Notes under the pieces: generated by a model
Databases searched by the model: none
The model's input: the letters and a program-made list of their open reading frames with translations, nothing else
What the model was told of the DNA's origin: nothing
Shown here: piece after piece, positions 25,170-34,756 of the stretch
Position numbering within the stretch: the first letter of the stretch is position 1
How the letters are laid out: each line of letters opens with the position of its first letter
Assembly (NCBI GenBank): GCA_002695185.1
Contig: NZOF01000055.1
Coordinates: forward strand, 1-35,039
Length of the DNA stretch: 35,039 bases
Direction: 5' to 3'
DNA from: Erythrobacter sp.
Lineage (GTDB): Bacteria > Pseudomonadota > Alphaproteobacteria > Sphingomonadales > Sphingomonadaceae
Position numbers and translations under genes: made by a program

Positions 25170-26229
25170 TGAGCGCTGCGAGCCGCTTGGCCTCGTCCTC
25201 CGAGATCAGCGCATCGACCAGTTCGCCCAGCCCCGTCCCGGCGATGATCTCGGGCAGCTTGTGCAGGGTGAGGCCGATGCGGTGATCGGTCACTCGGCCT
25301 TGCGGGAAGTTGTAGGTGCGGATGCGTTCGGACCGGTCGCCGCTGCCGACCATGGCTTTGCGCGCCTCCGCCTCGGCCCCCTGTGTCGCCTCGCGCTGCG
25401 CATCGTAAAGGCGGGTGCGCAGAACCTGCATCGCCTTTTCCTTGTTCTTGTGCTGGCTGCGCGCATCCTGACAGGTGACGACGGTGCCGGTCGGCAAATG
25501 GGTGATGCGGATCGCGCTGTCGGTGGTGTTGACGTGCTGGCCGCCCGCCCCGCTGGCGCGATAGGTATCGATCTTCAGATCGCCCGCATCGATCTGCACA
25601 TCGACCTCGTCCGGCTCGGGCAACACGGCCACGGTGGCTGCCGAGGTATGGATGCGCCCGCCGCTCTCGGTCTCGGGAACCCGCTGCACGCGGTGCACGC
25701 CGCTTTCGAACTTGAGCTTGGCGAAGACGCCATTGCCCGCGACATTGGCGACGATTTCCTTGAAGCCGCCCACTTCGCTGGCATTCATGCTGACCGGTTC
25801 GACCTTCCAGCCCTGTTCGGCGGCATAGCGTTCGTACATGCGGAACAGATCGCCTGCGAACAGCGCCGCTTCGTCCCCGCCCGTCCCGGCGCGGATTTCC
25901 AGCATGGCGGGCTTGTTGTCGGCACTGTCACGCGGGAGCATGGCGATGGCGAGTTCATGCTCTGCCGCGGGCAGGCTCTGGCGCAATGCGGCCAGTTCTT
26001 CTTCGGCCATGGCCTTCATCTCGGGATCGGCGAGCATCTCCTCGAGGCTCGCGATCTCCTCGCGCGCCGTTTTCACCTGCGCCGCCACGCGGGCGACCGG
26101 CTCCAGCTCGGCATAGTCGCGGCTAGCCTGGACGAACTCGTCGCCCTCTAGCGTGCCCGACGCCATGCGCGCCTCGAGCTCGGCGAAGCGATGGGCGATC
26201 TGGTCGAGACGTTCGGCGGGTACTTGCAA
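25162..26229 (-). CDS. prfA: Peptide chain release factor 1
   Basis: The 355-residue RF1 ends translation at UAA and UAG. The anticodon-like PxT motif is PET in [15 protein letters not shown], and the peptidyl-transferase motif GGQ is in SGAGGQHVN, followed by [15 protein letters not shown]. The N-terminus [21 protein letters not shown] is typical. No ATG or GTG fits: the TTG at 26229 (26229-26227) gives [11 protein letters not shown] and normal family length, whereas the longer open frame to 26388 begins with an unrelated arginine-rich stretch. Ribosome-binding sequence is weak (AGGAA about 15 bases away). It overlaps prmC by eight bases. The PET tripeptide differs from E. coli PAT only at the variable middle position. 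Confidence 0.93.
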   Translation of the reverse strand: MQVPAERLDQIAHRFAELEARMASGTLEGDEFVQASRDYAELEPVARVAAQVKTAREEIASLEEMLADPEMKAMAEEELAALRQSLPAAEHELAIAMLPRDSADNKPAMLEIRAGTGGDEAALFAGDLFRMYERYAAEQGWKVEPVSMNASEVGGFKEIVANVAGNGVFAKLKFESGVHRVQRVPETESGGRIHTSAATVAVLPEPDEVDVQIDAGDLKIDTYRASGAGGQHVNTTDSAIRITHLPTGTVVTCQDARSQHKNKEKAMQVLRTRLYDAQREATQGAEAEARKAMVGSGDRSERIRTYNFPQGRVTDHRIGLTLHKLPEIIAGTGLGELVDALISEDEAKRLAALSD

Positions 26230-26553
26230 GGTTAGAGCTCTGTTTCCTGAACGATGGAGCGCCTGGAGCACGGTCCAAGGGATAAAAACATGGAGGCGAC
26301 AAGCGTGCCGCAAGCGGGTGCGGGATCGAGAAATTGCGTGTCGGCCATAGAGTGGCATTAGCGACAAACGGGGTGTGTAGGAAAGCAATTTGGCCGTGAT
26401 GGCGGGGGAAACGAGCCCCTACCAACGTTACCGGCCATATGCTTCCGCGCCGACTTGTCTGACCCGTCATCCCGGACCTGATCGGGGATAGTGCTGCCAG
26501 GTCGATAAGCCGGATGGAGCCCCAGCCCCGGATCAGATCCGGGGCGACGGGAT
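26230..26553. other. Intergenic region between hisS and prfA
   Basis: These 324 bases carry the inverted repeat pair described separately at 26463-26552. The remainder (26230-26460) is the likely prfA leader and promoter; I see no coding sequence or clear -35/-10 pair in it. Confidence 0.5.
26463..26552. repeat. REP-like inverted repeat pair
   Basis: The unit CGTCATCCCGGACCTGATCG (from about 26465) recurs in inverted, slightly changed form as CCCCGGATCAGATCCGGGGC (about 26527-26546) followed by GACGG. Each unit is itself partly palindromic (CCGGATC-type), and together they can fold into a long hairpin with the 35-base middle as loop. GTCATCCCGGA-type units are scattered in intergenic DNA of many alphaproteobacteria (general knowledge). 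It lies immediately after the hisS stop and may protect or end that mRNA. Confidence 0.7.
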
Positions 26554-27816
26554 CTATGAATCCGCCCAGCGGTTGGCGAAGACTTCGGTCGCGGCCGCTT
26601 CCCGGTGATAACCGGTGTCGGCGACCGTCAGAGTCTGGGTCCGTTGCCCATCCCTCACGTCGAAGGAAATCAGCACGGCCGGATCGGCCTTGCGCGCCTT
26701 GTCGAAACGCTTGCGCGGGCTGCCCGTGGCGAACAGTTCGGCGTTGAAGCCCTGCCGCCGGAAGATGGAGACCATCTCGGCGGCATCGCCTTCGCGCTCC
26801 GCATTTTCGGCGGCAATCGCGATCTCGAGCTGTTCGGTACCCTTGCCATCGCACAGCATCGCCAGCCGTTCGATCCCGGCCGCCCAGCCGACTGCCGGTG
26901 TCGGGGCGCCGCCGAGGCTTTCCATCAGACCGTCATAGCGGCCCCCGCCAAGGATCGTGCTCTGGCTGCCGAGCTTGCCTGCCGCCTCGCTGCCTTCGTC
27001 GGGAATGAATTCGAAGGCGGTGTGGCGATAGTAATCGAGCCCGCGCACAAGGCTTTCGGCGCGCGTCCATTTGACCCCGGCGGCATCGAGGCCGCTGGTC
27101 ACCGCATCGAAGAAGGCGCGCGCATCGTCCGACAGGAACTGGTCGATCTTGGGCGCGTCGGCGACGAATTTCTGGTCGCGGCGATCCTTGGAATCGAGGA
27201 TGCGCAGCGGGTTCTTTTCCAGCCGCTCCTGCGAATCCTCGCTCAATTCATCCTTCACCGCGCGGAAATGTTCGACCAGCGCGGCGCGCCAGGCTTCGCG
27301 GCTGTCGCCATCGCCCAGCGTGTTGAGATGCAGCGTCACGCCGGTGATGCCCAGTTCCTTCAGCAGCTGGTCGGCCATGGTCAGCAGTTCGACATCGGCC
27401 TGCGGTTCACCCGCACCGATGATCTCCGCATCGATCTGGTGGAACTGGCGATAACGGCCCTTCTGCGGGCGCTCGTAACGGAACAGCGGGCCGTGCGTCG
27501 CCAGCTTGGCCGGCGCATATTGCTGCCAGCCGTTCGACAGATAGGCGCGCGCGATCCCGGCGGTGAATTCGGGCCGCAAAGTCAGCGATTCGCCGCCGCG
27601 ATCTTCGAAGGAATACATTTCCTTGGACACGATATCGGTGGTTTCGCCGATCGAGCGGGCGAACACTTCGGTCTTCTCGAACACGGGCATTTCGACCCGG
27701 CGGAAGCGGTAGAGTTTGCGGACGCGTTCGAAGGTTTCGACCACGAAGGCGAAAGCTTCTGCGTCGGGGCCGAAAATGTCCTGCGTGCCGCGAATGGCTT
27801 GGGGTGTCTTGCTCAT
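26554..27816 (-). CDS. hisS: Histidyl-tRNA synthetase
   Basis: The 420-residue class II synthetase charges tRNA-His. The N-terminus [15 protein letters not shown] is the family start; motif 2 region [20 protein letters not shown] and the histidine-binding signatures [15 protein letters not shown] and [14 protein letters not shown] are present, followed by a C-terminal anticodon-binding domain (about 325-420). The ATG at 27816 ([14 protein letters not shown]) is chosen because it gives the canonical start; the open frame extends 84 codons upstream but is unrelated. The gene is divergent from the M61 peptidase with 94 bases between starts. Confidence 0.97.
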   Translation of the reverse strand: MSKTPQAIRGTQDIFGPDAEAFAFVVETFERVRKLYRFRRVEMPVFEKTEVFARSIGETTDIVSKEMYSFEDRGGESLTLRPEFTAGIARAYLSNGWQQYAPAKLATHGPLFRYERPQKGRYRQFHQIDAEIIGAGEPQADVELLTMADQLLKELGITGVTLHLNTLGDGDSREAWRAALVEHFRAVKDELSEDSQERLEKNPLRILDSKDRRDQKFVADAPKIDQFLSDDARAFFDAVTSGLDAAGVKWTRAESLVRGLDYYRHTAFEFIPDEGSEAAGKLGSQSTILGGGRYDGLMESLGGAPTPAVGWAAGIERLAMLCDGKGTEQLEIAIAAENAEREGDAAEMVSIFRRQGFNAELFATGSPRKRFDKARKADPAVLISFDVRDGQRTQTLTVADTGYHREAAATEVFANRWADS

Positions 27817-27910
27817 CGGGCGCGCATCTAGCGCGTTCGGTGGAGAGGGGGAAGTCGCTCGTCGAGAGTTCGCTTGCCTTCGCCCACCGTCATCCGCATT
27901 GCTGCGGGCC

Positions 27911-29857
27911 ATGAGAACCTTTTCCGCGCCGATCGCGCTCGCCGCCGCCCTCCTGCTTGCCACTGGTGCCAATGCCCAGTCCCGGCCGGAAGGCAATTCC
28001 GCCCCGATCGCCCCGCAGCTGGACGATGCCACGCCGCTGCCGCAGGATACGGCGTGGCCGGGCGGCACGATCAGGCTGGAAATCGACGCGACCGATACGC
28101 GCCGCGCGCTCTATACCGTGAAGGAAACCATCCCCGTGCCCGCCGGGCTGGACCAATTGAACCTGCTGCTGCCCGAATGGCTGCCCGGCAAGCACGCCGC
28201 CCGCGGCGCGCCCAATCTCGTTTCCGACATCCGCTTTTTCGCCAATGGCCAGCCGCTCGAATGGAGCCGCGATCCGCTGGATGTCTATCGTTACCGGGTG
28301 ACCCTGCCGCAGGGCACGCGCGAAGTGGTGGCGACCTTCCGCCACACCTCGCCCGTCACCGGCAGCGAAGGCCGCATCTCGATGACGCAGGAAATGTTCA
28401 ACCTGCAGTGGGAAGCGATGAGCCTGTATCCCGAAGGCCATTACACGCGGCGCATCGAAGTGCTGCCGACGGTAAAGGTGCCCGAAGGCTGGCAGGTGTT
28501 CACCGCGCTCGACGGGCAGACCCGCGCCGGCGACACGGTGAGCTGGGAAGAAGTCGATTACGAAACGCTGGTCGATTCGCCGATCTTCGCCGGGAAATAT
28601 GCCCGCCAGTGGGATGTCGATGACAACGTCCGCCTCGACGGCGTGGCCGATGCGCCCAAATATCTGGAGCTGGAGCCGCAGAACCTCGCCACCTTCGAAA
28701 AGCTGGTCGACGAAGCCGACGCCCTGTTCGGCGCGCGCCCCTTCGATCATTACGACATCCTCCTCGCCATGACCGACCGGATGGGCGGCATCGGGCTGGA
28801 GCATCACCGTTCTTCGGAAAACCAGTACGAACCGACCGCACTGATCGACTGGGACAAGATGGACTGGGATCGCAACGTCGTGGCCCACGAACTGGTGCAT
28901 AGCTGGAACGGCAAATTCCGCCGCCCCGAAGGCCTGTGGACGCCCGATTACCGCACGCCGATGCAGGACACGCTGCTGTGGGTCTATGAAGGCCAGACGC
29001 AGTTCTGGGGCTGGGTCCTGGCCGCGCGGTCGGGCCTGCAGAAGAAGGAAACCGTGCTGGGCATGTTCGCCAATGCGGTGGCCAATTATTCCGAAGGCCA
29101 GCCGGGCCGCGCATGGCGCAGCGTTCAGGACACGACCTACGATCCGATCGTCAATTCGCGCCGCCCGCTGCCGTTCAGCTCGCTCCAGCGGAGTGAGGAT
29201 TATTACGTCGAAGGCGCACTGACCTGGCTCGAAGCCGACCAGATCATCCGCCAAGGCACGAACGGCAAGAAGGGTTTGGACGATTTCGCCAGCGCCTTCT
29301 TCGGCAAGGAAGATGGCGACTGGGGCGTGCTGACCTATGATTTCGACGAGGTCGTGGACACGCTCAACGCGGTCTATCCCTATGACTGGGCGACTTTCCT
29401 CGACACGCGCCTGCGCCAGCCCAACCAGCCGGCCCCGGTGCGCGGGCTGGAAATGGCGGGCTATCAGCTGGTGTGGAAAGACGAACCCAACCCCTATGCC
29501 GCGGGCCGTATCGCCAATGGAAAATATACCGATTTGTTCTATTCGCTGGGCGTCAATCTCAACAGCGATGGCAAGGTGACCTCCACCCTGTGGGACGGCC
29601 CGGCGTTCAACGCCGGTATCGTCAACGGCACGCAGGTCATGGCGGTGAACGGCACGGCCTATTCCAAGGACGTGATCATGGATGCCGTCACGGCCGCCAA
29701 GACCAGCGGCGAACCGATCGACCTGCTGGTCAAACGGGGCGAGCAGTTCGACACGCTGTCGATTCGCTATGACGGCGGCCTGCGCTACCCCTGGATCGAA
29801 CCCAGCAAGGGCGGCACCACCGCGTTCGACCGCCTGCTCGAAGCGCGCACGCGCTAA
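27911..29857 (+). CDS. M61-family metallopeptidase with PDZ domain, secreted
   Basis: The 648-residue protein has a signal peptide ending at GANAQ (about 1-23), an N-terminal beta domain, a thermolysin-like zinc peptidase domain and a C-terminal PDZ domain (about 535-625). Zinc ligands are H326 and H330 in HELVH, with catalytic E327 and third ligand E360 in [10 protein letters not shown]; upstream [12 protein letters not shown] matches the substrate-binding motif of glycyl aminopeptidase-type M61 enzymes. Predicted periplasmic or extracellular aminopeptidase. The ATG at 27911 is chosen because it starts a proper signal peptide; no Shine-Dalgarno site is visible. It is divergent from hisS. A large hairpin follows. 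Confidence 0.92.
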   Translation: MRTFSAPIALAAALLLATGANAQSRPEGNSAPIAPQLDDATPLPQDTAWPGGTIRLEIDATDTRRALYTVKETIPVPAGLDQLNLLLPEWLPGKHAARGAPNLVSDIRFFANGQPLEWSRDPLDVYRYRVTLPQGTREVVATFRHTSPVTGSEGRISMTQEMFNLQWEAMSLYPEGHYTRRIEVLPTVKVPEGWQVFTALDGQTRAGDTVSWEEVDYETLVDSPIFAGKYARQWDVDDNVRLDGVADAPKYLELEPQNLATFEKLVDEADALFGARPFDHYDILLAMTDRMGGIGLEHHRSSENQYEPTALIDWDKMDWDRNVVAHELVHSWNGKFRRPEGLWTPDYRTPMQDTLLWVYEGQTQFWGWVLAARSGLQKKETVLGMFANAVANYSEGQPGRAWRSVQDTTYDPIVNSRRPLPFSSLQRSEDYYVEGALTWLEADQIIRQGTNGKKGLDDFASAFFGKEDGDWGVLTYDFDEVVDTLNAVYPYDWATFLDTRLRQPNQPAPVRGLEMAGYQLVWKDEPNPYAAGRIANGKYTDLFYSLGVNLNSDGKVTSTLWDGPAFNAGIVNGTQVMAVNGTAYSKDVIMDAVTAAKTSGEPIDLLVKRGEQFDTLSIRYDGGLRYPWIEPSKGGTTAFDRLLEARTR

Positions 29858-29877
29858 GCCACTACCCAGAATGCGCT

Positions 29878-29917
29878 CCCCGCGTGGTTATCACTGTCTT
29901 GCGGTAACCACGCGGGG
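29878..29917 (+). terminator. Strong hairpin after the M61 gene, no U-tract
   Basis: A perfect 13-bp stem (29878-29890 with 29905-29917) around a 14-base loop lies 20 bases after the M61 stop. The following bases (CGGTTAGGG) are not T-rich. It probably blocks 3' exonucleases or assists Rho termination before ppa. Confidence 0.55.
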
Positions 29918-29990
29918 CGGTTAGGGCGCGGCGCAAAGTTCCTCCGGGGAGAGGGGCCGACCGAATTTCTGATCCAGCTAGAGAGCTATA

Positions 29991-30527
29991 ATGCGTATCG
30001 ACATGATTCCCGTGGGCGATGATGTGCCCAACAGCCTGAACGTCATCATCGAAGTGCCCACTGGCGGCGAACCGGTGAAGTATGAATTCGACAAGGACAG
30101 CGGCGCGCTGTTCGTCGACCGCATCCTGCACACGCCGATGCGTTACCCAGCGAACTATGGCTTCATCCCGCACACGCTGAGTCCCGATGGCGACCCGCTC
30201 GATGCGCTGGTAATCGCGCGTTCGCCGTTCATCCCGGGCTGCGTCGTGCGCGCCCGCCCGATCGGCGTGCTCAATCTGGAAGACGAACATGGCGGCGACG
30301 AAAAGCTCGTCTGCGTGCCGATCGACACGACCTTCCCCTATTATTCGGACGTAGCCGAAACCAAGGATCTGCCTTCGATCATCTTCCAGCAGATCGAGCA
30401 CTTCTTCACCCACTACAAGGACCTGGAAAAGGAAAAGTGGGTCCGCATCGGCGCCTGGGGCGATGCCGCCGAAGCCAAGAAGATCGTGCACGAAAGCATC
30501 GAACGCTACGAAGCGAACAAGAAATAA
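29991..30527 (+). CDS. ppa: Inorganic pyrophosphatase (family I)
   Basis: The 178-residue cytoplasmic enzyme hydrolyses pyrophosphate and so drives biosynthetic reactions. The family I signature is [10 protein letters not shown], with the metal-binding aspartates; [32 protein letters not shown]-type sequence before it ([27 protein letters not shown]) and [22 protein letters not shown] after it are typical. Length is standard for the bacterial hexameric enzyme. A weak AGAGAG precedes the ATG. A terminator follows at 30534. Confidence 0.97.
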   Translation: [178 protein letters not shown]

Positions 30528-30533
30528 GGATCG

Positions 30534-30559
30534 AGGGGCGCCACCGAGCGCCCCTTTTT
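30534..30559 (+). terminator. Rho-independent terminator of ppa
   Basis: An 8-bp GC-rich stem (30534-30541 with 30548-30555) with a six-base loop runs straight into five T. It lies seven bases after the ppa stop and just before the convergent channel gene. Confidence 0.93.
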
Positions 30560-30580
30560 CTTGGGCGGCGCGACCGCCGC

Positions 30581-31978
30581 CTATTCCACCGGCCGTGAAT
30601 GGTCGAGCAGGTCCTTTTCCTGCTCGCTGCCCGTTTCCCGCCGTTCCTTGTCGACCATTTCGGCGATTTCGTTGACGGGCCGTATGTCCTCGTCGGCCTC
30701 GGTAACGGTGACCTGCCGCACGGGCTTGGGCGCTTCCCTCTCCTTGCGCTCGCCACCTTCGGCGATGTTCTCGAACGGCAGCGTGGCGGACCGCGGGTCG
30801 AAGCGCAGGCGGTAAATCGGCTCGGGCAGGCCGAAGCCCGCCTCTTCCAGCGCTTCCTTGACGGCGGGAATGGCGCGGCTTTGCGCCTTGAACCAGTCGG
30901 TCTCGTTCTGGTCGACCCAGCCCAGGAAACGGATCACCACATTGGAATCGCCGACCTCCACGATGCGTGCTTCGGGCGGCGGATCGGACAGGATGAACTC
31001 GAGCGAGGACAGCGTATCGCGCCCCAGCTTGCGGGCGGCGCGGGCATCGTCATCGGCATCCACGCCCAGCTCGAACTCGAAGCGGCGCTGGGGGTTACGG
31101 CTGAAATTGGTGATCACCGCCTTGAAGACCTGGCTGTTCGGCACCCGCAGATGGTTGCCGTCGAGCGTCATCATCACCGTGGCGCGGCTGGTCAGGCGGA
31201 TCACCCGGCCTTCCAGATTGTCGATCAGCACATGGTCGTTGGCGCGGAAGGGCTGGCGCAGGCTGAGCATGAGCGAGGCGACGTAATTCTCGATCGTGTC
31301 GCGCAGTGCAAAGCCGAGCGCGAGGCCGATGACCCCTGCCCCGCCCAATACGGCGCCGAGCAGCGCGCTCGCCCCGACGATATCGAGCGCCACCACCAGG
31401 CCGCCGACCACGAAGACGAAGCGCAGCGCGCTGGCGATCAGTTCGGCAAGAAAGCTGTTGGGCGCGATCCGGTGCCAGAGCGAACCCAGCCCGGCGATGA
31501 GATAGCCGATCAGCGAGATCCCCGCCCAGACCAGCAGCGCCAAGCCGATAAGCGGCAACAGCGCGATCAGCCCGTCCCATTTGTCTGCCAGGCTGGCAAT
31601 GCCCGACGCCTGGGCGGAAACCGAGACATCGCGTTCGAGCCCGTTCTCCACCGTCACCACGCCGGTCACACGGCTGGCAATGGCTTCGGCACGGGCGACA
31701 TCTTCCTGCTTGGGCACGGTGCCCGAGAGGGTGACGACGCCCTGGCTCACCGCCACGTTCACCGACTGGAAGGCGGGCAGTTCGGCGAAGATTCCTTCGA
31801 TCCGGTCGGCCATGCGCCGGTCGGCGCCGGCATCCTGCGTATCCTCGATCGCCTGTGCCGGCGTCGCCGTTTCGGTGGGCGCAGGCTCGCTGGCGGGTGC
31901 GCTCGGCAGGATGGCCAGCGCCGGTGCAGCGGCCACGCTCAGGCCGAATGCAGCGGCGGCAGCCAGCAAGCGCTTCAT
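30581..31978 (-). CDS. BON domain - MscS family mechanosensitive channel
   Basis: The 465-residue protein has a signal peptide (about 1-22), an N-terminal BON domain (about 53-115; FQSVNVAVSQGVVTLSGTVPKQEDVARAEAIA), three to four membrane helices (about 135-245) and the MscS pore and beta domain (GVIGLALGFALRDTIENYVASLML, QPFRANDHVLIDNLEGRVIRLTSRAT, LRVPNSQVF). The C-terminus (about 395-465) is long, charged and acidic. BON domains bind phospholipid membranes, so here the module probably sits in the periplasm and tethers the channel to the outer membrane or peptidoglycan side; this is inference. The ATG overlaps the stop of tldE as ATGA, so the two are translationally coupled. It is unrelated in detail to the MscS at 13138. 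Confidence 0.92.
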   Translation of the reverse strand: MKRLLAAAAAFGLSVAAAPALAILPSAPASEPAPTETATPAQAIEDTQDAGADRRMADRIEGIFAELPAFQSVNVAVSQGVVTLSGTVPKQEDVARAEAIASRVTGVVTVENGLERDVSVSAQASGIASLADKWDGLIALLPLIGLALLVWAGISLIGYLIAGLGSLWHRIAPNSFLAELIASALRFVFVVGGLVVALDIVGASALLGAVLGGAGVIGLALGFALRDTIENYVASLMLSLRQPFRANDHVLIDNLEGRVIRLTSRATVMMTLDGNHLRVPNSQVFKAVITNFSRNPQRRFEFELGVDADDDARAARKLGRDTLSSLEFILSDPPPEARIVEVGDSNVVIRFLGWVDQNETDWFKAQSRAIPAVKEALEEAGFGLPEPIYRLRFDPRSATLPFENIAEGGERKEREAPKPVRQVTVTEADEDIRPVNEIAEMVDKERRETGSEQEKDLLDHSRPVE

Positions 31979-33321
31979 TCGCCCGCCACCATCATGCCGT
32001 CGATCCGCAAGGTGGGTACGTTGATCGAACGGTGCATCTCAAGGTCGTCGGCGGGGGTAAGTGCGCGGTACATCTCGAGCAGATTACCCGCGATGGTGAT
32101 TTCGGCAACCGGTTCGGCAATCTGGCCCTTGCGAATACGGAAGCCGGTGGCGCCGCGGCTGTAATCGCCGGTGACCGTATTGACGCCCTGTCCGAACAGC
32201 GAGGTCACGTAGAGCCCGTCCTCGATATCGGCCATCAGCGCTTCGGGCGATACTGTGCCCGGCTCCATGTGGACATTGCTGGCGCTCACTCCCGGCGAAC
32301 CACCGCCCCCGCGCGAGGCATGCCCGGTGAGTTCGAGGCCGAGCTGGTCGGCGGAAGAGACATTGGTCAGCCAGCCGGTCACGCGGCCGTCCCGCACCAG
32401 TTCGCGCGGTCCGCAGCGGACACCTTCGCCATCGAAGGGGCGCGAACGCTGGCCGCGCTTGCGCAGCGGATCCTCGACGATGCGAATAGCACGATCGAAC
32501 AATTCATCGGCTTCATGGCCCAGCAGGAAGCTGGCCTTGCGCGCGATTGCGGGGGCCGACATCGCGCCGAGCAGATGGCTGATAAGCCCGCCGGCGATGC
32601 GCGGTTCGAACACGATGGGCAATTTGCTGCTGGCGATGGATTTGGGGTTCAGCCGTTCCACGGCGCGCCGCCCGGCCTCGCTGCCCACGGTTTCGGGAGC
32701 GGGGAGATCGGACAGGAAACGGGCACTGCGCGATGCATGGTCGGTCTGCATCGAACTGCCCTCGCCCGCCACCACGCTGGCCGAGAGCGAGAAGCCGCTG
32801 CCGGCATAGCCACGGGCAAAGCCGGTCGATGTTGCCAGCGCGACCACGGCGCGGCTGGCGCTGGCACTGCCGCCATTGCTGTTGGTGACGCCTTCCACCG
32901 CGCGCGCCACTTCTTCCGTTGCGAGCGCGGCTTCGCGCAGGGCTGCCGGATCGGGCTGGTCGGGGTCGTCGAGTTCGAGATCGGGCAGGTCGCCGGTGAA
33001 CTGCGCATCGGCTGGGGCAAGGCCCGCGTACCGGTCTTCGGGCGCATGGCGCGCCATCTGCACGGCCCGTTCGGCCAGCGCTTTCAAACCTTCGGGTGCA
33101 AAATCGCTGGTGTGGATCGAAGCCGATCGTTTGCCCACGAACACGCGCAGGCCGATCTCTTCGCTTTCGGAGCGTTCGACTTCTTCGAGCTGGCCGAGTC
33201 GCATCGCCACCGATTCCGAGGCATTGGCCCGGGCTACGGCGTCGGCGGCGTCCGCGCCCGTCTTCTGCGCCAGCGCGACCAGTTCCTGGCAGCGCGCCAG
33301 TGCGGTTTCTTTATCGATCAT
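31975..33321 (-). CDS. pmbA: TldE/PmbA metalloprotease-like subunit
   Basis: The 448-residue protein belongs to the TldD/PmbA family. With TldD it forms a heterodimeric zinc protease that matures microcin B17 and degrades unfolded peptides. It has the C-terminal family segments GWLTNVSSADQLGLELTGHA, GVSASNVHMEPG, GLYVTSLFGQGVNTVTGDYSRGA and AEITIAGNLLEM. The HExxxH zinc motif of TldD is absent, so this is the non-catalytic TldE (PmbA) partner; TldD must be encoded elsewhere. AAGG lies seven bases before the ATG at 33321. It is coupled by ATGA to the downstream BON-MscS gene. Confidence 0.94.
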   Translation of the reverse strand: MIDKETALARCQELVALAQKTGADAADAVARANASESVAMRLGQLEEVERSESEEIGLRVFVGKRSASIHTSDFAPEGLKALAERAVQMARHAPEDRYAGLAPADAQFTGDLPDLELDDPDQPDPAALREAALATEEVARAVEGVTNSNGGSASASRAVVALATSTGFARGYAGSGFSLSASVVAGEGSSMQTDHASRSARFLSDLPAPETVGSEAGRRAVERLNPKSIASSKLPIVFEPRIAGGLISHLLGAMSAPAIARKASFLLGHEADELFDRAIRIVEDPLRKRGQRSRPFDGEGVRCGPRELVRDGRVTGWLTNVSSADQLGLELTGHASRGGGGSPGVSASNVHMEPGTVSPEALMADIEDGLYVTSLFGQGVNTVTGDYSRGATGFRIRKGQIAEPVAEITIAGNLLEMYRALTPADDLEMHRSINVPTLRIDGMMVAGE

Positions 33322-33396
33322 GCCTCGCCTTCAACTCTGCAAACCTGATGAAGGGTCCGGCTAGGGAGCCAGTGCGGGCGGTGCAAGCCCCGCAGG

Positions 33397-33774
33397 TCAG
33401 ACGCTGAAGATAGCCTTGAACAAGGCTGTGAGCACGAAGGGCAGACCGATGGCGATTGCCCAGAGCATCAGCTGGTCGCGCCGGAACGCCCCACGCAGAC
33501 TTTCGTCATGCGCCTTTAGCTCGGGCAGATCCTTCCAGCGCTTTTCGAACCAACGGCAGGCCGGGATGATTGCGCCGACCAGCAGAATGAGCGCGAAATA
33601 GGGGACTGTGCTGGATACACCGTCCTTCAGCGCTTCCACGGTCACGAAGATCTGGAGGCCGGTGTAAACGATCAGTGCGAGAGCGACATTATCGCTCATC
33701 CGCTTCGACCAGTCGGGCGACGCGCTATGCGCTGCGGGCGTGAATTCGTGTCTCTTGTCGAGTGCCTTGGCCAT
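33397..33774 (-). CDS. Small membrane protein of unknown function
   Basis: I do not recognise this 125-residue protein. A polar N-terminus (about 1-27) is followed by three predicted membrane helices near 28-48, 55-75 and 100-122, with a charged stretch in between (RWFEKRWKDLPELKAHDESLRGAFRRD). There are no catalytic motifs; one cysteine lies in the second helix. A GGGGAG ribosome-binding site stands at good spacing before the ATG, and codon use matches the neighbours, so it is a genuine gene. It has its own position between tldE (75 bases) and the divergent lptB. Confidence 0.75.
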   Translation of the reverse strand: MAKALDKRHEFTPAAHSASPDWSKRMSDNVALALIVYTGLQIFVTVEALKDGVSSTVPYFALILLVGAIIPACRWFEKRWKDLPELKAHDESLRGAFRRDQLMLWAIAIGLPFVLTALFKAIFSV

Positions 33775-33932
33775 CGGTCGTCTCCCCAGACTGTTGATGA
33801 AGGCATAGTTTCAAATTTGTGACCTTAAGGCAAGCGTCTCGAAAAACCGCTATTCCTGGGGCGTGGCGAACTATTCGCAGCATTGTTTGCGGCAGACTTC
33901 GCTCAGGGGTTTTACAAACCGGACCGCATGCT
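33775..33932. other. Divergent intergenic region before lptB
   Basis: 158 bases between the unknown membrane protein and lptB. Both promoters must lie here, but no convincing -35/-10 pair, operator or hairpin was seen. An ATG at 33819 opens a longer lptB frame that adds an unrelated 38-residue stretch. Confidence 0.4.
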
Positions 33933-34730
33933 ATGGCAATCACCATGGACCAAGACGTGATCAGCCCGGACAATGTAGACGTCCATGCCGCCGCGCCGCC
34001 TATCCCGCAGGGTGGGCTGGAAGTCATCTCGATCGCCAAGAGCTATGACAAAAGGCAGGTGCTGACTGATATTTCGCTCAGCGTCGGCAAGGGCGAAGTG
34101 CTCGGCCTGCTCGGCCCCAACGGTGCGGGCAAGACGACCTGTTTCTATTCGATCATGGGTCTGGTCCGGCCCGATGCCGGCCGCATCCTGATGGATGGCG
34201 AGGATGTGACCCGCCTGCCGATGTATCGCCGCGCGATCCTGGGCCTTGGCTATCTGCCGCAGGAAACCAGCATTTTCCGCGGCATGACGGTGGAACAGAA
34301 CATCGCCTGCGTGCTCGAAATGGTCGAGCCTGACAAGGACACGCGCGCCGCCGAACTGGACCGCCTGCTCGACGAATTCGGCCTCACCCGCCTGCGCGAA
34401 AGCCCGGCCATGGCGCTATCAGGCGGTGAACGCCGCCGCGCCGAAATCGCGCGCGCGCTGGCGGCCAAGCCGTCGATCATGCTGCTGGACGAACCCTTTG
34501 CCGGGATCGACCCGCTCTCGATCAGCGATATTCGCGATCTGGTGAAGGATCTGAAGACCCGCGGGATCGGCGTGCTGATCACCGATCACAATGTGCGCGA
34601 GACGCTGGAGATCGTCGACCGCGCCTGCATCATCTATGGCGGGCAGGTCCTGTTTGCAGGGACGCCGGAAGCGCTCGTGGCGGACGAAAACGTCAAGCGG
34701 CTCTATCTCGGCGAGAATTTCACCCTGTGA
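33933..34730 (+). CDS. lptB: LPS export ABC transporter ATP-binding protein
   Basis: The 265-residue ATPase powers extraction of lipopolysaccharide (or, in sphingomonads lacking LPS, glycosphingolipid-type outer leaflet lipid) from the inner membrane through LptFG. All ABC motifs are present: Walker A GPNGAGKTT (61-69), Q-loop Q110 in LPQE, signature LSGGE (162-166), Walker B IMLLDEP with E187, and the switch H219 in DHN. An N-terminal extension of about 27 residues (SPDNVDVHAAAPPIPQ) precedes the usual start. The ATG at 33933 is chosen; a second in-frame ATG is at 33945. The gene is followed 26 bases later by rpoN, the standard lptB-rpoN order of proteobacteria. Confidence 0.95.
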   Translation: MAITMDQDVISPDNVDVHAAAPPIPQGGLEVISIAKSYDKRQVLTDISLSVGKGEVLGLLGPNGAGKTTCFYSIMGLVRPDAGRILMDGEDVTRLPMYRRAILGLGYLPQETSIFRGMTVEQNIACVLEMVEPDKDTRAAELDRLLDEFGLTRLRESPAMALSGGERRRAEIARALAAKPSIMLLDEPFAGIDPLSISDIRDLVKDLKTRGIGVLITDHNVRETLEIVDRACIIYGGQVLFAGTPEALVADENVKRLYLGENFTL

Positions 34731-34756
34731 TCGCGGACGGCGCCCGGAGATAGACG

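Noticed and set aside
26605..27831. A 408-codon plus-strand frame opposite hisS
   Set aside because: Antisense shadow of hisS with typical GC-driven composition.
27890..29254. A 454-codon minus-strand frame opposite the M61 gene
   Set aside because: Antisense shadow of the peptidase, no recognisable domain.
30599..33348. Two long plus-strand frames (521 and 497 codons) opposite the BON-MscS and tldE genes
   Set aside because: Antisense shadows of well-identified genes; the products are His/Arg/Gly-rich with no family pattern.
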